The notes beneath the pieces were generated by a model. It worked only from the letters and a program-made list of their open reading frames with translations, ran no database searches and had not been told where the DNA came from. A DNA stretch of 64,000 bases from Cloacibacterium normanense (GTDB taxonomy: Bacteria > Bacteroidota > Bacteroidia > Flavobacteriales > Weeksellaceae). The DNA lies in assembly GCF_002943105.1 (NCBI RefSeq), contig NZ_PTPZ01000007.1:62001-126000 (forward strand), written 5' to 3'. The stretch's first letter is position 1. Every line of letters begins with the position of its first letter. Position numbers and translations under genes: made by a program. Shown here in pieces: positions 60,944 to 64,000 of the stretch.

Positions 60944-62551
60944 TTATTTTTCTGCAGCTGCTTTCACCAAAGCTACAAACAGCGGATGCGGTGTAGCTAC
61001 AGTACTTTTATATTCTGGGTGATACTGAACACCTATATAAAAAGGATGATTTTTCAGCTCCAAAGTTTCTACTAATTTAGTATCTGGATTAATTCCCGAA
61101 GCATACAATCCATTTTTCTCGAAATCATCTAAATAATCTGAGTTAAATTCGTAGCGATGACGATGTCTTTCGGTTATATTTTTATTTCCGTAGATTTCTA
61201 TAAGTTTAGTATGAGGTTTTAATTGACATTTCCAAGCACCTAACCTCATCGTACCACCTTTATCCACTACATTTTTTTGTTCTTCCATTAAAGAAATAAC
61301 AGGATTTTTAGTCGTTAAATCAAATTCAGCAGAATTGGCATCTTTTAATCCCAAAACATTTCTCGCAAATTCGATGGTCATAATCTGCATTCCTAAACAA
61401 ATGCCCAAAAGTGGAATTTTATTTTCTCTCGCAAATTTTGCCGCCAAAATTTTTCCTTCTATTCCTCTATCGCCAAAACCTGGTGCGATAAGCATTGCAT
61501 CAATTCCTTTGAAGTTTTCTGATAAATTTTCTTCGGTTAAATCGCCACTGTAAACCCATCTCAGTTTTACTTCAGTATCTTGAGAAGCTCCTGCATGAAT
61601 AAATGCTTCGGCAATAGATTTATAAGAATCTTGAAGCGAAACATATTTTCCAACTAAAGCAATTTCAACTTTTTTCTTAGGATTTTTATATTTTTTAAGG
61701 AAGTTTTTCCAATCTTTCAAATCAGATTCTTGATTCACTGGCAAAGCCAATTCCTTAAGAACCACTTCATCAAATTTTTGTTTTTGTAATTCTAACGGAA
61801 CTTGATAAATCGTTTCTACATCTATACTTTCGATTACATTTTCTGCAGGAACGTTACAGAATTGTGCCAGTTTAGCTTTAATTTCTTTGGTAATTTTATG
61901 CTCTGTTCTGCACACCAAAACATCTGCTTGAATTCCGCTTTCCATCAATTGTCTTACGGAATGCTGAGAAGGTTTGGTTTTCAATTCACCACTTGCAGCA
62001 AGGTAAGGAAGCAAGGTAAGATGAATGACCATAGAATTATTTTCGCCGAGTTCCCATCTTAATTGACGAACACTTTCTATATAAGGTAATGATTCTATAT
62101 CGCCTACTGTTCCGCCAATTTCTGTGATGATAATGTCGTAATTTTCTTTGGCAAGAATTTTTATTCTTCGTTTAATTTCATTGGTAATATGCGGAATTAC
62201 CTGAACGGTTTTTCCTAGAAAATCTCCTTTTCTTTCTTTTTCTATTACAGTCTGATAGATTTTTCCTGTAGTAACGTTATTATTCTGAGAAGTGGCAGAA
62301 TCTAGAAATCTTTCGTAGTGACCCAAATCTAGGTCGGTTTCTGCACCATCTTCCGTTACATAACATTCTCCATGCTCATAAGGATTAAGCGTTCCTGGAT
62401 CTATATTAATGTAAGGGTCAAGCTTTTGGATGGTTACATTAAATCCTCGGGATTTTAAAAGCAGGCCAAGAGAAGCCGAAACAATGCCTTTTCCCAAAGA
62501 CGAAGTTACACCTCCTGTCACAAATATGTATTTGGTATTCTTTTTACTCAT
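60944..62551 (-). CDS. pyrG: CTP synthase
   Basis: 535 residues from the ATG at 62551 (MSKKNTKYIFVTGGVTSSLGKG); the open frame runs back to 62647, which would add 32 residues across the promoter. Synthetase domain with SSLGKGI P-loop and DPYINIDPGTLNPYEHGE, and a glutaminase domain with LLGICLGMQ (nucleophile Cys) and YHPEYKS (His, Glu). Makes CTP from UTP, ATP and glutamine. Divergent from radA. Confidence 0.97.
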   Translation of the reverse strand: MSKKNTKYIFVTGGVTSSLGKGIVSASLGLLLKSRGFNVTIQKLDPYINIDPGTLNPYEHGECYVTEDGAETDLDLGHYERFLDSATSQNNNVTTGKIYQTVIEKERKGDFLGKTVQVIPHITNEIKRRIKILAKENYDIIITEIGGTVGDIESLPYIESVRQLRWELGENNSMVIHLTLLPYLAASGELKTKPSQHSVRQLMESGIQADVLVCRTEHKITKEIKAKLAQFCNVPAENVIESIDVETIYQVPLELQKQKFDEVVLKELALPVNQESDLKDWKNFLKKYKNPKKKVEIALVGKYVSLQDSYKSIAEAFIHAGASQDTEVKLRWVYSGDLTEENLSENFKGIDAMLIAPGFGDRGIEGKILAAKFARENKIPLLGICLGMQIMTIEFARNVLGLKDANSAEFDLTTKNPVISLMEEQKNVVDKGGTMRLGAWKCQLKPHTKLIEIYGNKNITERHRHRYEFNSDYLDDFEKNGLYASGINPDTKLVETLELKNHPFYIGVQYHPEYKSTVATPHPLFVALVKAAAEK

Positions 62552-62566
62552 TAGATTAGGTTTGTG

Positions 62567-62597
62567 CAAAGTTAATGGATTTTGACTAAAGTCCCAA
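62567..62597 (-). promoter_or_regulatory. promoter TTG-N20-TAACTTTG of pyrG
   Basis: On the reverse strand TTG (62595-62597) and TAACTTTG (62567-62574) are 20 bp apart, close to the consensus. It lies only 16 bp before the pyrG ATG, which gives a short leader and supports the start at 62551. Confidence 0.72.
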
Positions 62598-62657
62598 AAA
62601 CGATTAATTATTTCAAAAATTCTGTAAATTGCAACATCATTTATCAATTATAAATCT

Positions 62658-64000
62658 GTGGCAAAAATAAAAACAGCATACTATTGTCAGAAATGTGGAA
62701 CACAATATCCGCAATGGCACGGACAATGCAAAAACTGTGGAGAGTGGAATACCCTAGTAGAAGAAATTGTAGAAAAAAAATCTTCTCACTATGATATTCT
62801 AGGAAGCGGGAAACAAAAAATCATCAACATTACCGAAGTAGAAACAGGAACAGAAATTCGTCTGAAAACTGTTTCAGAAGAGCTGAACCGTGTTTTAGGA
62901 GGCGGAATTGTTCTAGGCTCCGTTATTCTCATTGGTGGCGAACCTGGAATTGGTAAATCTACGCTCCTACTCCAACTTGCCTTAAAAATGAAGAAGAAAA
63001 TTCTTTATGTTTCTGGCGAAGAAAGCGCTTCGCAAATTAAAATGCGTGCCGACAGAATTACAGATATTCAAAACCCAAATTGTTTCCTCTACACCGAAAC
63101 TTCTATCGAAAAAATATTGATGGAAGCCAAAAATCTTCAGCCAGATTTGATGATTGTAGATTCTATTCAAACTTTACAATCTCAATTGCTAGAAAGTGCT
63201 GCAGGAACGGTTTCGCAGATTAGAGAATGTTCTGGAGAATTGATAAAATTTGCCAAAGAAAAAAACATCCCAGTTATTTTAGTTGGTCACATTACCAAAG
63301 ACGGACAAATTGCCGGCCCAAAAGTTCTGGAACACATGGTAGACGTAGTTTTGAATTTTGACGGAGACAGAAATCACCTTTTCAGATTGCTAAGAGCTCA
63401 GAAAAACCGTTTTGGTTCTACACAAGAAATTGGTATTTACGAAATGGTGACTCAAGGTTTAAAAGAAATTAAAAACCCTTCGGAAATCTTAATCACCAAA
63501 AAATTTGAAGAACTTTCTGGGAATGCAGTTGCCGTTACTTTGGAAGGAAACAGGCCGATGCTTCTAGAAATTCAAGCTTTGGTTTCTACTGCAGTTTACG
63601 GAACTCCACAACGCAGTTGTACTGGTTTTGACAGTAAAAGACTAAATATGCTTCTTGCTGTTTTAGAAAAACGCGCTGGTTTTATGTTGGGTGCAAAAGA
63701 CGTTTTTCTCAATATTACTGGTGGAATAAAAACAGATGATCCAGCTCTTGATTTGGCGGTAATTGCAGCTGTTTTGAGCAGCAACGAAGATCTAGCCATT
63801 TCTGAGAAATATTGTTTTGCGGGCGAAATAGGTTTGAGTGGAGAAATTAGACCGATTCCTCAAATTGAACAAAGAATTTCGGAAGCAGAAAAATTGGGTT
63901 ACGAAAAGATTTTTGTTTCCAACCTCAACAAAATTCCTAAAAGAAAGTTTGGAATTAAAATAGAAGAAGTGAGTAAAATAGAAGAGTTCCACGAAAAACT
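62658..64000 (+). CDS. radA: DNA repair protein RadA, missing the C-terminus (runs off the window)
   Basis: Begins at a GTG (62658) as VAKIKTAYYCQKCGTQYPQWHGQCKNCGEW, the four-Cys zinc finger of RadA/Sms. Then GGEPGIGKSTLLLQLA (Walker A), GEESASQIKMRADRI, LVGHITKDG and KNRFGSTQEIG, the RadA-specific KNRFG motif, followed by the Lon-type domain. It drives branch migration of recombination intermediates with RecA. About 447 residues are in the window; the usual length is near 455, so about ten are missing. Confidence 0.95.
   Translation, partial: MAKIKTAYYCQKCGTQYPQWHGQCKNCGEWNTLVEEIVEKKSSHYDILGSGKQKIINITEVETGTEIRLKTVSEELNRVLGGGIVLGSVILIGGEPGIGKSTLLLQLALKMKKKILYVSGEESASQIKMRADRITDIQNPNCFLYTETSIEKILMEAKNLQPDLMIVDSIQTLQSQLLESAAGTVSQIRECSGELIKFAKEKNIPVILVGHITKDGQIAGPKVLEHMVDVVLNFDGDRNHLFRLLRAQKNRFGSTQEIGIYEMVTQGLKEIKNPSEILITKKFEELSGNAVAVTLEGNRPMLLEIQALVSTAVYGTPQRSCTGFDSKRLNMLLAVLEKRAGFMLGAKDVFLNITGGIKTDDPALDLAVIAAVLSSNEDLAISEKYCFAGEIGLSGEIRPIPQIEQRISEAEKLGYEKIFVSNLNKIPKRKFGIKIEEVSKIEEFHEK

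Noticed and set aside
62552-62647. Start of pyrG at 62647
   Set aside because: Family proteins begin at MSKKN-type sequence (62551); the upstream part contains the TTG-N20-TAACTTTG promoter.

Overview
The window looks like a chromosome segment of a low-GC member of the Bacteroidota, class Flavobacteriia, most likely Chryseobacterium or Cloacibacterium-like (Weeksellaceae). The signs are a SusC/SusD pair, DUF4292, DUF4254, DUF4252 and DUF2851 proteins, methionine synthase split into two genes, bacillithiol synthesis (BshA), promoters with the TAnnTTTG -7 box, and weak or absent Shine-Dalgarno sites. Genus assignment is inference.

Layout. 1-7.7 kb: start of dihydroorotase, then a rightward run with a polysaccharide flippase, dUTPase, a sugar nucleotidyltransferase, a DUF4292 lipoprotein, an EnvC-like murein hydrolase activator with a degenerate LytM domain, TatA, DUF4254, a lipoprotein and GTP cyclohydrolase II. 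7.7-17.2 kb: purine nucleoside phosphorylase, a lipoprotein behind a sigma-54-like promoter, an esterase, a GH3 enzyme whose 3' end is tandemly duplicated, BshA, DUF2851 and a GH63-like glucosidase. 17.3-22.2 kb: a SAM-I riboswitch in front of the split metH genes and metF. 22.2-24.8 kb: a GNAT-like protein and a secreted alpha-amylase.

24.88-36.90 kb is an integrated, mobilizable element of about 12 kb sitting in the 3' end of ssrA (tmRNA). Its ends are a 15-bp direct repeat, with 20-bp repeats just inside each end. It carries a tyrosine integrase, an unknown protein, an excisionase-like HTH protein, a VapE-type helicase, a Toprim primase, two repeat-rich intergenic stretches that may be a replication origin and an oriT, and a MobV-like relaxase. 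The cargo is a membrane-bound TPR/AraC regulator divergent from an operon of three lipoproteins and one outer-membrane protein. This unrecognised cargo is the best candidate for an undescribed system here.

36.9-47 kb: ssrA, a carboxypeptidase-regulatory-domain protein, a SIMPL protein, GNAT, PspC, MazG-like, a beta-helix lipoprotein, ribosomal protein L31 type B, a GlmU-like enzyme, an unknown protein, and an ECF sigma operon with a putative membrane regulator and two DUF4252 proteins. 47-64 kb: recA, a Cys-less alkyltransferase-like protein, intergenic repeats, a deoxyhypusine synthase family protein, a 48-residue small gene, ArfB, a MenE-like ligase, ArgS, SusD/SusC, RNase HII, YidC, CTP synthase and the start of RadA. 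No rRNA, tRNA or CRISPR array was seen.
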